64,000 nt of DNA, taken from contig WPIO01000052.1 in NCBI GenBank assembly GCA_009760855.2, positions 2,282,501 through 2,346,500 on the forward strand, read 5' to 3'. Numbering within the stretch: the stretch's first letter is position 1; each line of letters opens with the position of its first letter. The DNA comes from Cristatella mucedo (taxonomy: Eukaryota; Bryozoa; Phylactolaemata; Cristatellidae). The translations under genes were made by a program, and so were the position numbers. This document shows, one piece after another, positions 23,406 through 35,500 of this stretch. The notes below the pieces were generated by a model. It did no database searches and was not told where the DNA came from. It saw nothing but the letters and a program-made list of their open reading frames with translations.

Positions 23406-25044
23406 CAAAGCTTGGTGGCGTACGATGCAATTTGCTTTTACGTTCGTGGCACTCGTTGACATCTCCTTAGTACTCTTTCAGTGAGAAAACTGAATGCATC
23501 ACAATGTTAGAATAGAGCGGCTAGGGGGATTTTTTATAGCAGCTCATTCACGTTCTTCCGGTTGCGACATTTGCAAGTGGCGTGAGGCCACTTACAACCT
23601 GTCTGCGCCTAACCAATTTGCAGTCCCTACGGCATGGTAACTTCTTGAGCTAATGGACGACGATGGGTGGCGACTGACGTGTGTTTACATGCTCGCGCAT
23701 TCACGGTCAGCGCCCAGCCGACTTAAAGCTTAACGCCCCCCCCCCCCAGCAGCAGGCAGTTTTGTTTTACCTGGCCGTTCCCTCCTAGCTGAACTCGGAG
23801 CCACATTGCATACACCCTAAAACACCTTTTTTTTTAGCCTAGCCGCAGGGAAGAAAGTGGCGGTGGGCTTTAACGATAACCTCATCAAAGTTAAGCAACA
23901 CCCGAGGCTTGCCGACCATTACTCATCTAATGGCCCAGCGGAGTCCCGAAGATGACGTCAGCGTACCGGGCTCTCGCTTGACCCTCGACACTGGCCGAAG
24001 AACGAGCGCCGGCTGGCCAAAATCGCTTGGTGCTCAAGGCCATGCAAGTTGCTGCTGCTCCAAAAAACATTCTTGAAGTGCAGGAGAAGAAATAACAGGG
24101 AACAGAGTTCCCCCAGGAACGCCTTAGAATTTCCTAAGCAGCTCAGATGGCGGCCGCATTCTGTTCCAATTACTAGCAAAATGTTCGGACTCGGTCGTGC
24201 AGCACTACGCTATGACGCAGTTTAATATGATAAGAAGAACCCAGTGTAAATTTAAGGAGCTGAAGACCGAGTCTTCTTGCAGGCTAGTGATTTCGCTTGC
24301 ACTTGGATGGTTTAGGCACTGCATTATTCTCTTCTTTTATTGCACACAGGTACATCTCTGTTCTATACCATCAAATTGCTTTTAATTGACCTCATGTTAT
24401 GCATGGTTGAAATGTTAAGTTTCTCGTGTCTTACATGTTGAGCGCCTCCCTTTATCTCTGTGCTTTCCTCCTTGATGTAGATCTTAGTCTATTCTTCTAT
24501 TCCCTGCCATTTTTAGATTTACCGCTAGAAGGCAACAATTAAGATTCCACAGCAAAATGAGGTCCTGTTCGATGACATGCTTCGATCAATTCGATTGATT
24601 GATGTTGCTTGCCAGCAGTGGAGCTATCGCTCACCTGATATAATGATACACGTTTCCCGAGACATGGCGCCATAAGAATTAACGTGCGATGAACTCAGAA
24701 TCCGGTTACCGAAAAATTGCTGTAATTAAACGGTGGAATTTATGACAGCACTTTTAGAGGCGAACACGTCGCGTCATGGCACAGTCCATCGGCACTCACA
24801 GTTGGTCACTTTTCGGAGGCGTGCTTGCAAGACCTGGAGAAAACTAATCAGGTCTGCACATCGCCAGAGATAACGATATATAATATTTTTTTATGACGGT
24901 GCGAAATCATCAGATGATGGTAATAACTCACCATTTGCTCGAGTTACTATTGTAGCTCTCACATCTTGGCCTTGTCGCAGGAGAAAGGAGCTCGAAGGTC
25001 GCAGCTCGGATCGTTAGCTCGAGCTCTGCACTCCCACTGGCAGC
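23406..25044. other. No gene recognised
   Basis: No domain, RNA or element end recognised. Open frames are 60-75 residues. Confidence 0.45.
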
Positions 25045-25135
25045 GAGCAGACATTTATTGCCTGCTGCGAACGGGGTGATTGCCACTAAGGTTCTTCTGT
25101 CGCTTTATAAATGAGACTGCTGAACCAGCTACTCT
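25045..25135 (+). repeat. SINE-A 3' fragment
   Basis: TTATTGCCTGCTGCGAACGG, then CTAAGGTTCTTCTGTCGC and TTTATAAATGAGACTGCTGA match the 3' part of SINE-A. Confidence 0.6.
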
Positions 25136-25139
25136 TTAC

Positions 25140-25745
25140 TTTACCTTCTTTAGAATACGAATTAGGTTCGTGCTGTACTGCGACGAGCGAAAATCGACAG
25201 CTGAGCTTATTCGGGATAGCCGTCGCCATTGCCACAGTACACCGCTTTTCATCAATCTGCACTAGATCGCCGTCGAGCAGCGCATCGACTTCAGGCGTCT
25301 GCCATTTTCCGGCTGAACCTGTTTGAATTGGCTTCGCGTTAGGCCTCCCGACGCACCGGTCGCTCTTATTACTCCAATCGATTAGTAGAGCGCCTAACCA
25401 ACCTCGAATCCCTCCGATCAATTAGTTGCTTGCCTAACTAACTTAAGATCCCTCGGAGATCGTGCCTCCAGTTCACCCGCTCCCTAAGCTTGGAATTCAC
25501 GACCGGCTGACATTGCGTCATCTCCTGACTTGATGACATTCAGATGGAAGCTAATAGCTCACCCGTTTAACACAGCCTTCGCTCCATTCAGGCGAAGCGT
25601 CCTTTTCGCGAAGCCTGAGTGTTCTGAAATTTCGCACCTTTTGGCTAATCAATTGACACCCTTCCGTTCCAGCTTACGTTAAGTTACTAAAAAGATGCGT
25701 GGCTCTCTTGGGGCATTCCCTAAATTTAGCATTGCCCTTAGCATC
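25140..25745 (+). repeat. Diverged LINE 3' fragment
   Basis: Contains the block equivalent to HSCHITPLL..LHWLPVKQRIDF around 25200-25300 and, further on, TAAGATCCCTCGGAGATCGT and CTCCCTAAGCTTGGAATTCA, equivalents of the LKSYGDR and APKAWNS blocks. No open frame. Confidence 0.6.
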
Positions 25746-26254
25746 GGCATCCTGACATCGATGTTGTCCCTCACGTTTCCGTGCTGAGCATATTTTTTCA
25801 GGTTATACGTTCACAGTTAGATAGGAAAAGAACTCTCCGATATCTGTTTCGGCTGGGAGACGTGAACCATGAGGCTGTTGCTAGTGGTGAATGTTGCATT
25901 GCTCCTGTCGCACGCTCAGCGAACTGATCGTCTCAGTAGTTGCTATGTCTCGTTGCTTTTTTTTACTGCCTTCCGGCTCTCCCGAGTGGCAGTGACTAGC
26001 CGAAGCTCCAGCCAGCCGGGCTAGGAGCGGCACTGTACCGTAAGTGTACCGGTGCAATGTGCAAAATTTGGAGCTATCTTTAATTCATTAGCCGGAGGTT
26101 TCCACCATAGCCTTCGGCCACCACATCCAGACTGGGAGCTTGAGTGTAGCTGGGGTGCTGCATGGAATGCCTCTTCAACATCCTTCCTGGGAACCGACAG
26201 GCCGCACTGCTCTTCGCGTTAAAGGTGTGCCGGCGAGCCGGCGAGCCCCGTTAT
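25746..26254. other. No gene recognised
   Basis: No recognisable feature. Confidence 0.4.
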
Positions 26255-26720
26255 TATAATAATGATAACAATACATTTGCACAGAGCCCTCAGAGAACTG
26301 AATCTCTGTCTACGCACTTTACAGATGCTGTATAGAAAGAATTACCAAATGATTGGTGATCCCAAAGGCGGTGACGATAAAAATGCTAATAATAATACTA
26401 ATTATAATAATAAGGTATGCACTTAGCGCTGAAAAGAGAAATATGTCGTTCTAAGTACTTTACAAACGCTGGAAAGTGGGCGATCTTTCGTTGGCCAATG
26501 CAAGCGGTAGGGATAGCCGTACAGGCTCTGCTGCTGCTGTATTAGACTGATAAGTCTGCAAAACTTTATGTTGAGTAGTGAGCGAGTTTGTGGAGAGAGA
26601 GTTCCAGGCTTTGGGAGCATGCGAACTACAGGCCCAGTAACCAGAAGATTTCACGTCGACTAGAGGTGCAGCAAAACGACTTGAGTCCGAAGATCTGGTG
26701 AAAGCGAGGCGAAAGCTGTT
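26255..26720 (-). repeat. LINE 3' fragment with SINE-A-like insertion
   Basis: The 3' tail GCCCTCAGAGAACTGAATCT lies at 26286. Further along the strand, the reverse complement of 26590-26640 encodes CSSHAPKAWNSLST. Between them (26490-26560) is a plus-strand SINE-A piece (AATGCAAGCGGTAGGGATAG, then CCGTACAGGCTCTG). This is another nested arrangement. Confidence 0.6.
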
Positions 26721-28104
26721 TAGAAATTGTTTCGCACAGGAAGGCAAGAGCAAGAGAAAGAAGGAAAAGCTAAATTGAGTGAACAGAACCTTGATGGAGA
26801 GACCTACAACAGAATGGCGATACCTACAACGGAAGCGGCAGCTAGCGTCCTCTGAAACCAGACTCGCACTCACCGCGCGCCGAAGGCGCGCTCCCGGAAG
26901 GCCCTTTGGCCTCTTCAAAAAACAAAAGTCACACTCGATATTGGAAGTCAGAATAGCCGAAGATAGAAGGTCATAATACTCAAAGATCGAAGGTCATAGC
27001 GCCCGAAGGTCAGAGGAGCGAGGTCGGACCGGCTGCGTCGACGCGAGCGAGTAAGGAGTGCCCCGGCCGGCCGGCACTCCTTTCGGAGATCCTCGAGCTG
27101 CCGCTCCGGCGGCGCCCCGAGCGGCATGCGCACGCGGCAGTGCCTGGACGGGAAAATGGCCTTCACCTTGACAGTGCGCTCCGAAGGCGCCATGCTGCTG
27201 CAAACGTGGCGTGCGGCTTCTACGTCCGGCCAGAGTTAGGCCGCAACATGCGCAGAGCACTCGTAACGGCGCTAGTCTCTCAGCCGAAGCGCGACGACTG
27301 CACGGCGACGCTTGAACCTTGCAGCGCGGCTTGCGGCGAAGAGCACTCGTACCTTGACATATCAAGTCCGTATCCGTAATGCAGAAAAGTCCATTTGACC
27401 GGACGGTTGCAGGCGTTCAACAGTGGCCGTGAGTAGACCGGTGGCTCCGTGGCCTGGAGCTCAAATCAGCTCAGGCACCGGCTTTTTATTGGGCCTTGAC
27501 AATAAACTATCGCAAAATCGCAGAGTCACGAATAGTAATTATCCGCCATAATCCGGCTGGTTTAGCTGGCTCCGTTTCAAAGCATCCCCGCAAGGGCTAC
27601 TGTTCCGCAGATCGGCAGCGTCTGCAGCGCTCTCCGCGCCCGACGCACGGCGCCCAGCCACCCCTGAAAACTTGCCCGTCCGGAAATTCGTAACGCCATT
27701 CGTAGAGCCGCAAAACTTCGCGCGCCGCGGGTATGCTCACTGCCAGGTTCTGTCGCTGCTTGGCCAACCTCTATCGGCTTGTCTAAAATGAACTACCTCT
27801 TGAGCGCACCTAAAAAATGTCGCCCCTTTAGATTCAATAGAAAAATTGTTTCCTTCGGAAACTTGCTCTACGCTGGACGTGCGCACTCGAAGGCGTTCTA
27901 GCAGCCTTGTAAGGTAGAAGCGATAACCTCCCCTGATAGACGAACGCTATGAAGCTGCTAGCGGTCTGCGTCAAAACCCACGTGACCTGGGTCGTGACCT
28001 GGGTTGTGGGTTCTGGCTGCGAAATACTGGAAGGCCCGGCCCCAGCGGTCGTTCAATTATCACTTGGACCAATTTGGAGTAGCAGTACGAGCCAAATCGT
28101 GCGG
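26721..28104. other. CpG-rich intergenic block
   Basis: 26860-27360 is visibly GC- and CpG-rich, with a 10-bp inverted repeat at 27053-27082. No recognisable coding domain. Long frames here (26994-27365 minus) look like low-stop GC-rich sequence. Confidence 0.45.
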
Positions 28105-29905
28105 ATAATAATAATAATAGGTCGTTAATATAGCGCTCCAAGAGATGTGCATCGCTTTCCCGGTGCTTAAAATGCGGCATGCACTGGCTCGTGCACAGGT
28201 AAGCAGATAAGGCACGCCGAAACAACAGTGTGGTAAGTTCACTGGAGCGAAGGGAAAGCTGCTGGAATAGGGGTGCAGATGTGTCTTTAGCTAAGACCAA
28301 TCAAGGCCATTGCAGTAATTGACTGCGCCGGGAAACGAGTTTGAGACTGTCGGTGCACTCGAGTTGAAGGCTCGACCCTAAAAGATTTCAATTCAGTGCG
28401 AGAGACAGCGACATTGCTAGATACTGAAGAGATTATGTCACGAGGGCACACCGGGGAGAGAAGAGGTCAGACAGGTAGGCTGAAGCAAGAGACCGACATT
28501 TCAGATGGAGGACCTTGACATCGATTCGATGCTTGACAGGGAGCCAGCGAAGCCCAGACAGACGTAGCGTGATGTCGCAGCAATGCCATTGAGAAGAGAC
28601 CAGATGAGCGGATGAGTGTTGCACGAGTTACAGATGATGAAGGGAAAAGGACTGAAATTGCTAATAAAGAGAATTACAGTAATCCACAGACAATGTCATA
28701 AACGTGGATCCAGTGTGGCAATCGCATTCTTATTATTTAAGCGGGCTCTAATTTTAGCGATTTTCCATGGCTGAAAATATGTTGACATGGACAAAATGCG
28801 CTCGTTCGATGACAATTCATTTTCGAAAAGCAAGCCTAGATTGCATGCTGACATCAAGGGAGAAATGCTAGATAGACCAATCTTGTGGGCAAGGCTTTCA
28901 ACCATAGGTTTCCCACAGTTACAATAGGTGTTTTCATGACTTTTAGGTTGGTCGTTTCATTGTTAAGCCTCAGTAAGTTCGTAGCCATCCAAATGCTGAT
29001 GTCATTGAATTCACGATTTTTCCACGCACTTTTAGGTCCCTTCATTCTTTGGCTTCAGCATACCTATCAGATCTACTGCCCCGGAATGCTAAGCATCGCG
29101 CCACTGATTTTTTGAATCTAATCGTTTACCTATACCTCGCACAAACCTCAAATCCTTTCAAGAACGTGCCTTTAGTTCGCATGCTCCCAAAGCCTGGAAA
29201 TCATTTCCGACTTGCATTACATCTTCTGCCTCGATCACATTTAAAAAGAAACTAAAAACACATTTATTTCTGACAGCAGTTAGTGGGTCCCTGTGATTCG
29301 TCCTTTATGAGCTTATCCGTGCCGACATTATGCATGGTGCCACCAACCATACTTGGATGCTGACCCTGTGCATGTCACCTCTAACCATGTTATTCTTGTT
29401 GTTTATTGAGCATGCTACCAAAAACCATTCAATCGTGTTTCCTTTGCAGCTGATGTGAAGTGCCTAGAAAGAGATTGAGTTCTCTGAGGGTGCTATATCA
29501 AATGAAATATTATTTATGTCGTCAATGCAGGCTGCAACAGGAATGAGGCGAGTCGAATGAGGAGCAAGGCTTGCAAAGGTCAATTGACAGGTAGAGCTGG
29601 ATGTCATCTGCCTAGAAATGAAAGCCCGGATTAAGCTTGGCCATTGTATCGGCCACGGGCAAAGTATATATAGTTAAAAGAAGGGGCATAGGAATGAACC
29701 TTGAGGTAGGCCATACTTCAAGAGCTTCCTAGATGACAGACCTCCAATTACATCTACACTTTCACAACTCTCACTGACGTAGGACGTAACCCAGTTTAGC
29801 TCTATAACACTGATACCTAGGCGAATGGAGATGCGCTCAGGCTCAGGCAGGTTCCGATAGTAAAATGTCTGCTGGCCAGCGTAGGCAGGCCGAAAGCCGC
29901 TTAGA
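28105..29905 (-). mobile_element. LINE copy split by a second LINE
   Basis: Minus-strand LINE: 3' end near 28105 (ATAATAATAATAGG, then TAGCGCTCCAAGAGATG), coding blocks NSSAHLVSS..HCCDITLRLSGLRWLPVKHRIDVKVL near 28620-28490, CNLGLLFENELSSNERIL near 28850-28790, and FNDISIWMATNLLRLNNE near 29010-28950. The element resumes at about 29520-29905 with the upstream block. The gap 29030-29515 is a plus-strand LINE. This copy differs in its 3' UTR from the other LINEs, so it may be a distinct subfamily. Confidence 0.7.
29030..29515 (+). mobile_element. LINE inserted into the older minus-strand LINE
   Basis: Starts abruptly within CTTTTAGGTCCCTTCATTCT and runs through CTCCCAAAGCCTGGAAATC, the GCATG-rich 3' UTR, and AGAGATTGAGTTCTCTGAGG to the tail GAAATATTATTTATG. 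The 5' truncation and insertion make it younger than its host element. Confidence 0.8.
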
Positions 29906-30311
29906 CTTTAAGCGTAGTATATAGAACTCTCCTGCTTTGTATTCCCACTTATTCCTTGTGGCTTTGTGGAGTTGCAGACGGAGGTACATTATCTTAAATT
30001 ACACCGTGCTTGCTCTAAGTCCCGATTGGAACTTCCTAGCAAGACATGATGAATTGGTAAATCGTTTTATTACCAGGCCACCACTAGTTTAAGTCTGATT
30101 ATTGATGCACCTGCTGACGGATTTTCTGGTGAAAATTTGAGAATGTGTCAGCATTGACCGGACGCATTCGTGGACCGCACAGGTGTTGTTTCATTTACAC
30201 CATGCCCATCACTTTGGGATTGGGTCTCAGCCCAGGATAAGGTGCTCAACACTGTCCAGGTTCTATATCCGGGTCCAGCCGCGTCTGTAATGAGAGGGTA
30301 AAAAGTACTTA
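29906..30311. other. No gene recognised; SINE-head-like piece near 30220-30290
   Basis: CAGCCCAGGATAAGGTGCTC followed by ATATCCGGGTCCAGCC resembles a SINE-B-type tRNA head. Otherwise nothing recognised. Confidence 0.4.
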
Positions 30312-30420
30312 CAGAGTAAAGAGAGCGATAAAAGAGCCTTGGCGTGACGATAGTCTAAGCTTGCAGTGGGCAATAAAGGATTGCCTGCTCCAGAACTCGA
30401 ACCTACGACCCACCCCCTGG
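30312..30420 (-). repeat. SINE-A fragment
   Basis: AGAGAGCGATAAAAGAGCCT, then TTGCAGTGGGCAATAAAGGA and CAGAACTCGAACCTACGACC match the minus-strand SINE-A body and B box. Confidence 0.65.
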
Positions 30421-31162
30421 CTAAGAGTGGGGGCCAGTGTAGAGGACACTTCCGAAGGTTTACAGCGATAAGGTAGTTTTGTCGCATGAGTGCTCCCCGA
30501 GCGCTTCGGCTGAGTTCCCAAAACCACCAGGTAATTTTGATCACGTTTTGCCATGTTTTAGTTGTAGAATGATGGACTAGATTTCTGCTGGCGCCGATAC
30601 AGGCTATTCGCTTTTGCAGGTGTAAGTGTGTGCGTGCACGTGTGTATGCGCACATGCTCGCTGGCAAATGTTTGCATTCAAGAATATGTACCCGTGTTCG
30701 TCACTTAAACCCCTGCAAAGCCAGAGGTTTATTGGAAGAGTCAAGGCCGTACCTTGAAGAAAGTTCCCTTGAATCAGATCACGGCTCATTTCTTGGACTT
30801 TGGTTATCTGAGACTCATTCTCCGATGCCTACCTTCTGTTCTCTTCTTGCTGCTGGTCCTTATGATAGGATGAAGGCAAATCAATAACTACTAATGCCAG
30901 GAATTGACCGGACCATCTGTGATGATTCTGTTGGTGGACCAATCCCACACTTGTTCCCACTAGCACATGTGATTGCTCTACTCACTTTTGCAGCCAACAG
31001 TTCTTCTTATATTTATCACGACTACTTCATTCGCAAGCAAAAATAAATGCGAGAGCAATCTTCTGTGCAATGGCAACCATCTGCGAATGGCACTCTTTTG
31101 CGACTCATCAAAGTTTTTTATCGGTCAGCAAATCACGATTCACCTCCATTTGAACTAAAATA
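30421..31162. other. No gene recognised
   Basis: No recognisable feature. Confidence 0.4.
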
Positions 31163-31357
31163 CTAGCTGATTTAACAGCTTTTTTGTATGGTGACAGAAG
31201 AGCCTTTACGGCTATCACCACTGCTTGCAGTGGCAATGAAGGATCGCCCTGCTTGCAGTGGCAATGAAGGATCGCCCACTACAGCTTTTGAACCCACGAC
31301 CTCGGTCTCGAGGTCATGAAACGCAACCACCTTACCTAGTGAGCCACCACGGCTCAC
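31163..31357 (-). repeat. SINE-A copy with internal 28-bp duplication
   Basis: Complete from the tail (TTTTTTGTATGGTGACAGAA) to the head (CTAGTGAGCCACCACGGCTC on the plus strand). The segment CTTGCAGTGGCAATGAAGGA plus TCGCCC occurs twice in tandem at about 31226-31278, unlike all other copies here. Confidence 0.8.
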
Positions 31358-32219
31358 CAGTACTCTCTGAAGACAAAATAAGAGTAGTTAGATTTACGAA
31401 AAGGCTGGATGAAGTTCTTCGGGTGTGCTCACTGCACCATGGAGTAGCATACAGTAAAAATGATGCACAACTCATGTAAAAATGATAAAGAGTGATGGGA
31501 TTAAGGAAAGTATGGCCGTGCTTGGTTTCAACAGATGAAGAGAGCTCAGGTTACTAGCCAAAATAGCAGGTTCGGCAACTATTGGCGAGCGGCTGAAAAA
31601 CAGCAGCCACACAATTGTCACAGTTTTATTTGGTATTTATCAAGTGCATTATTATTACAGTTAGCAGCAATAAAATTGCACTCAAATGCTCACATTCTAT
31701 TCCTTCTCACTCCTTGTAGATTGACTTAATTTCAAATCTACACGAAGAACCACCCCATTTACAAACAATTGGCATGGGGCTGGTAATTAGCCTTTGCAGC
31801 AAGCTGCTACCGTATCACTGCACTCCTGACTTGGTTGCTGTAAACCTTGTCAATTTAGAGCGTTTGTGTAACCCGAGAAGCACTCACGGTATCAATGGCC
31901 CCTAGCCTGATTATCGAAAGCCATTAGATTGAAGACCACTTAAAACTGGCTGAGCTGAGCTGCTCTCTAGTTACAGGAAGAATAACATGTAAGGGCCCAT
32001 TGTCAATAAGTATGCATTTAAAGAGCTACCACCCTGCTACCATACACCTGGCTGATTGTGGAGAAGCAAGCTGGAACTATGGCGATAGCTTGCCCCCTGA
32101 TTCAGCCAAAGAGAATGACCGACCCAATCTCATTCCATCTAGCTCCCGTTCCTGTACACTTCCTGCCTCTCATATTTCTTCTTCCTCCCTCTCTACCTCC
32201 TTTCCTACCCTCCCCTCTC
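31358..32219. other. No gene recognised
   Basis: Nothing recognisable. Confidence 0.4.
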
Positions 32220-32439
32220 TCTATCTTTCTCCTCGTTTCGGTCTTGCTCTCTCTCCATCTCTCTCTCTCTCGGTTCATCTCACAATCTATCTGTCTGTTT
32301 GTCTGTCTATTGTCTGTCTGCCTGCCTGCCTGTCTGTCTCCCTCCCCTCTCTCTCTCTCTCTCTTTCTGTCTCTGTCTCTGTCTTTCTCTGTCTCTCTTT
32401 GTCTCTGTCTCTCTCTGTCTCACTCTCTCTCTCTCTCTC

Positions 32440-32518
<79 letters not shown>

Positions 32519-32545
32519 CTCTCTCCCTCTCTCTCTCTCTCACCT
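32220..32545. repeat. (CT)n/(CTGT)n microsatellite block
   Basis: About 320 bp of CT, CTGT and CTTT dinucleotide and tetranucleotide runs, purest at 32443-32512. The serine/leucine frames on the plus strand and the Arg/Glu frame on the minus strand are artefacts. Confidence 0.95.
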
Positions 32546-35500
32546 GGAGCTCAGCCGCTTAATGGTGAGCCCCACTGATCGATATGCCAATAGACCACTA
32601 CTGCAGTAAAGAGCCTAGCTAAAGCTGGACAAAGGTGGGAACCGGAAGTAGACAATTAGGTGTGCTTGGTCAGCTTCCACCGCCCAGTGGTCAAGGGTTG
32701 GGTGGGGAGAGTTCCAACCCGTAGTCGCGGGTTGCATTGGATGTCTGTATACCAACCTCAGTCACAGCACGCATGCATATTGCCCTGAATTTTCTCAAGA
32801 AGTCTCAAAAATGTTTTTTACATGTCTGAGTAACACAGTAAAGGTGATAGATTTGTGACACCAAGCTACAAGTGCAGACTCTTCTCCAGATGTGAGCACG
32901 AGCTAAGCGAAAACACGAACATGTAAACAACGCTTGGGGCTTCCAATGTGATCGTTCTATTGTCCTGATGGATCAGATCATCTTAAAGCTGAGAACTTCA
33001 AAATGCAGTTAACACTCATAGTATACGCGGCTAAAGTAATAAAGTAAGAGCTATGGAGGGCTCCAGTGGTAGCTGACGGCGCCATACCTGCGTGGGGTTC
33101 TGGTAACCAGGCAGCCTATGGCTGTGAGGCAGTAGGCTGACCTCGAGTGGCATGACGTTGCGCGCATGCGTACTGGATCTGGGGGCACTTCCTGCATGTG
33201 TTCGCTGTCGTGGAGCGCTGCCGGCGCTACGCTATGCCTGTGCCGAGTCTTGCTCACGCGAACCCGTATTGAAAGACCTTTCTGTATCGAAGCAAGGATT
33301 GACAGCGCTGCTGATCTTCGCCAGCGCTGGTGCTATCACCAGCGCGGAGGAAGGTAAGTTCTGCGGGTTTGCTCAGCCTAGATCGTCGTGGGGAATGGTC
33401 GAGCGGCTCAGGTTTCTGCATGTAGGCTCTTCGAAGGGCAGTTCTTAAAAGCCAATTAATGCAGATCGAGGGGCAGAACATTCTTGTTGACAACTTCTGG
33501 CTCAAGCTTAATTAGTGGCAATCGGTTTCGTGTTGATCGCAAGGCAGGTCAGCAGTGCTAGTCTCTCCCACTCTGCGGGTGGACTTGCTGAACTAGTCCA
33601 CATTGAGTGGCTTGGGACCAGCATATACGCAATGCTGCTGGCTGTGGCCGTTGATAATAGATGTGCTTGCGCTGGTACTCATGCTGTTATGCTGAAGTGT
33701 GGATCCAGCTCCTTCCTGTCGTAGCTCGTAAGTTGTCCGAATTTGCTGTTTCATATATTTTGCTTCAGGGCTACTCATGAATAATTCCGTAGGTGGATTT
33801 GAATAAGCCAGACCTATTTCGAAAGACTCGTGCAGGGCACCATACTCTAACTGTCCATCTCTCGGTCAGCTGGGGGGTGGGGGTGGGTGGCTGGAGGAGA
33901 AGTGGGTGGGGTAGGCTGTCCCTGAGAAATACGATACAGGTAGCCGCAAATTTGTGTAGTAGCACGCTACGGCTGATGCCGTCATCCCATCCTCCCTACC
34001 CAACTAATGCTAGTTCCGGTACCAGCCTTTGATAGGAGTCTCTTTGGTTGTTAGTCTTTCCTCCTAGAGAATAGCTGTACTCATGCTAAACTTTTGTACA
34101 GTGGAGTGTTTCTAAAAGCTCCGGGCCCAACGTTTGAGTCAGATATCCGTTACTGGTTACTGGAATGGAATGTTGAGCTTGTGCTAGAATGGAGATGCAG
34201 TCCCATGTTATGCAGTCGGCATTGCAGCCTAGGCAAATACGTGCCGCCCCCGGCTAGCTTCTCCAGCTAAGTAAAACACGTCGTGGCCGCGCTCCTCAGC
34301 AAAGCACACCAGACCCTCGCTCCTCAGTCCCGGCCGTGCAACCGCTTCCCAATTCCCAAGCTGACACTATGGGCATGCATTCAGTAGGCGGTGGCCGGTC
34401 CAACTGTGTTGTTTACCGGATGGTGACGTCATCGGCCGCCTGTCTGGACGGGCGTAGGAGCCGGGCCGGCAAGGGGTCGTAATGCCTCAACTGGTACATC
34501 GTAATAGTAGTACCGTGAAGAGCTGCAGGCTTAGAAATCGGCGCCAATTAGTATGAGCATCTCCAGAAATCGAAAGACTAATCTTTCTGGCAACATGCTT
34601 CCGTCAATCAACCAAGCTCCATTCGACTGTGCGTCGTATGGCGTCAGCATCGGACCTCTGCTATACAGCTCTATTCAGGGCATCGACAGAGGAAATAGCG
34701 GTTTCCTGCTTTTCAGCAGGCCCTGGGCAGAAGGGCCTGAGCAGAATGGGCGGTTGCGTTCTGCTACCCCGATTCTGGTAGACCGTTGGCAACTAAAGGC
34801 TGTCGGCTGCTGGAATGAATAAAACAAAGAAATCTGGCCGCATGTTCCGTTTATTGACAGTCCGCCTTGGTCGACGGTGCTGTCTGCACAGCTGCCGGAA
34901 TACGCGATGCCAGCAGCCGGTGACCTTGTGCCCCGCCTTACCCGCCCCACCCCCTCCCCGAGCATACGGTCGGCGATTTGTTTTTTTCCGCTTGCACTTA
35001 CGCCATGTTGCGGCCACTCCCGGTGCAGCTGCCCAAGGCGCTTATGATCGCGCTTGGAGCTGACTCTGACGCCGCCGCCGTACGGCGCCGGTGATCTGCG
35101 ACAGCCGCCCGCGGTCTCTGACGACTACGACCTCGCTGTCCGGCCGGCCGGCTGTCGCTGAAACTACAGCTACGCTATCGGCGAGACCGCCCGTCGATCG
35201 TGCGGCCGCCCGTCCGGCACTCGGGTAGCTATTTAGTGGCAAGCCGGCGGCTCGGCGGAAGTGGCCTCGGCTCGGCCCGTCCAGCTAACTGGCAGCCGGC
35301 TCGCTTTGCGCCCCCTCGCAAATGCGGAGCCGAATTATTATTTCTAGCGTTCCGGTACCGCCCTCACCATTGCCGGTTCGGCGGCCGACCTGGAGCAGTG
35401 TGTGATAGCCACTCGGGACCCCCCCCCCTGCATTGCGTCTGGCATCTCCGCACCGCCTGTCGACGTGCCACTACTGCCGAAGTAAATTAGCACCGACCAA

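Noticed and set aside
31163-31357. tRNA gene suggested by A and B boxes
   Set aside because: The same boxes recur in several dispersed copies with a shared 3' body, so this is a tRNA-derived SINE, not a tRNA gene.
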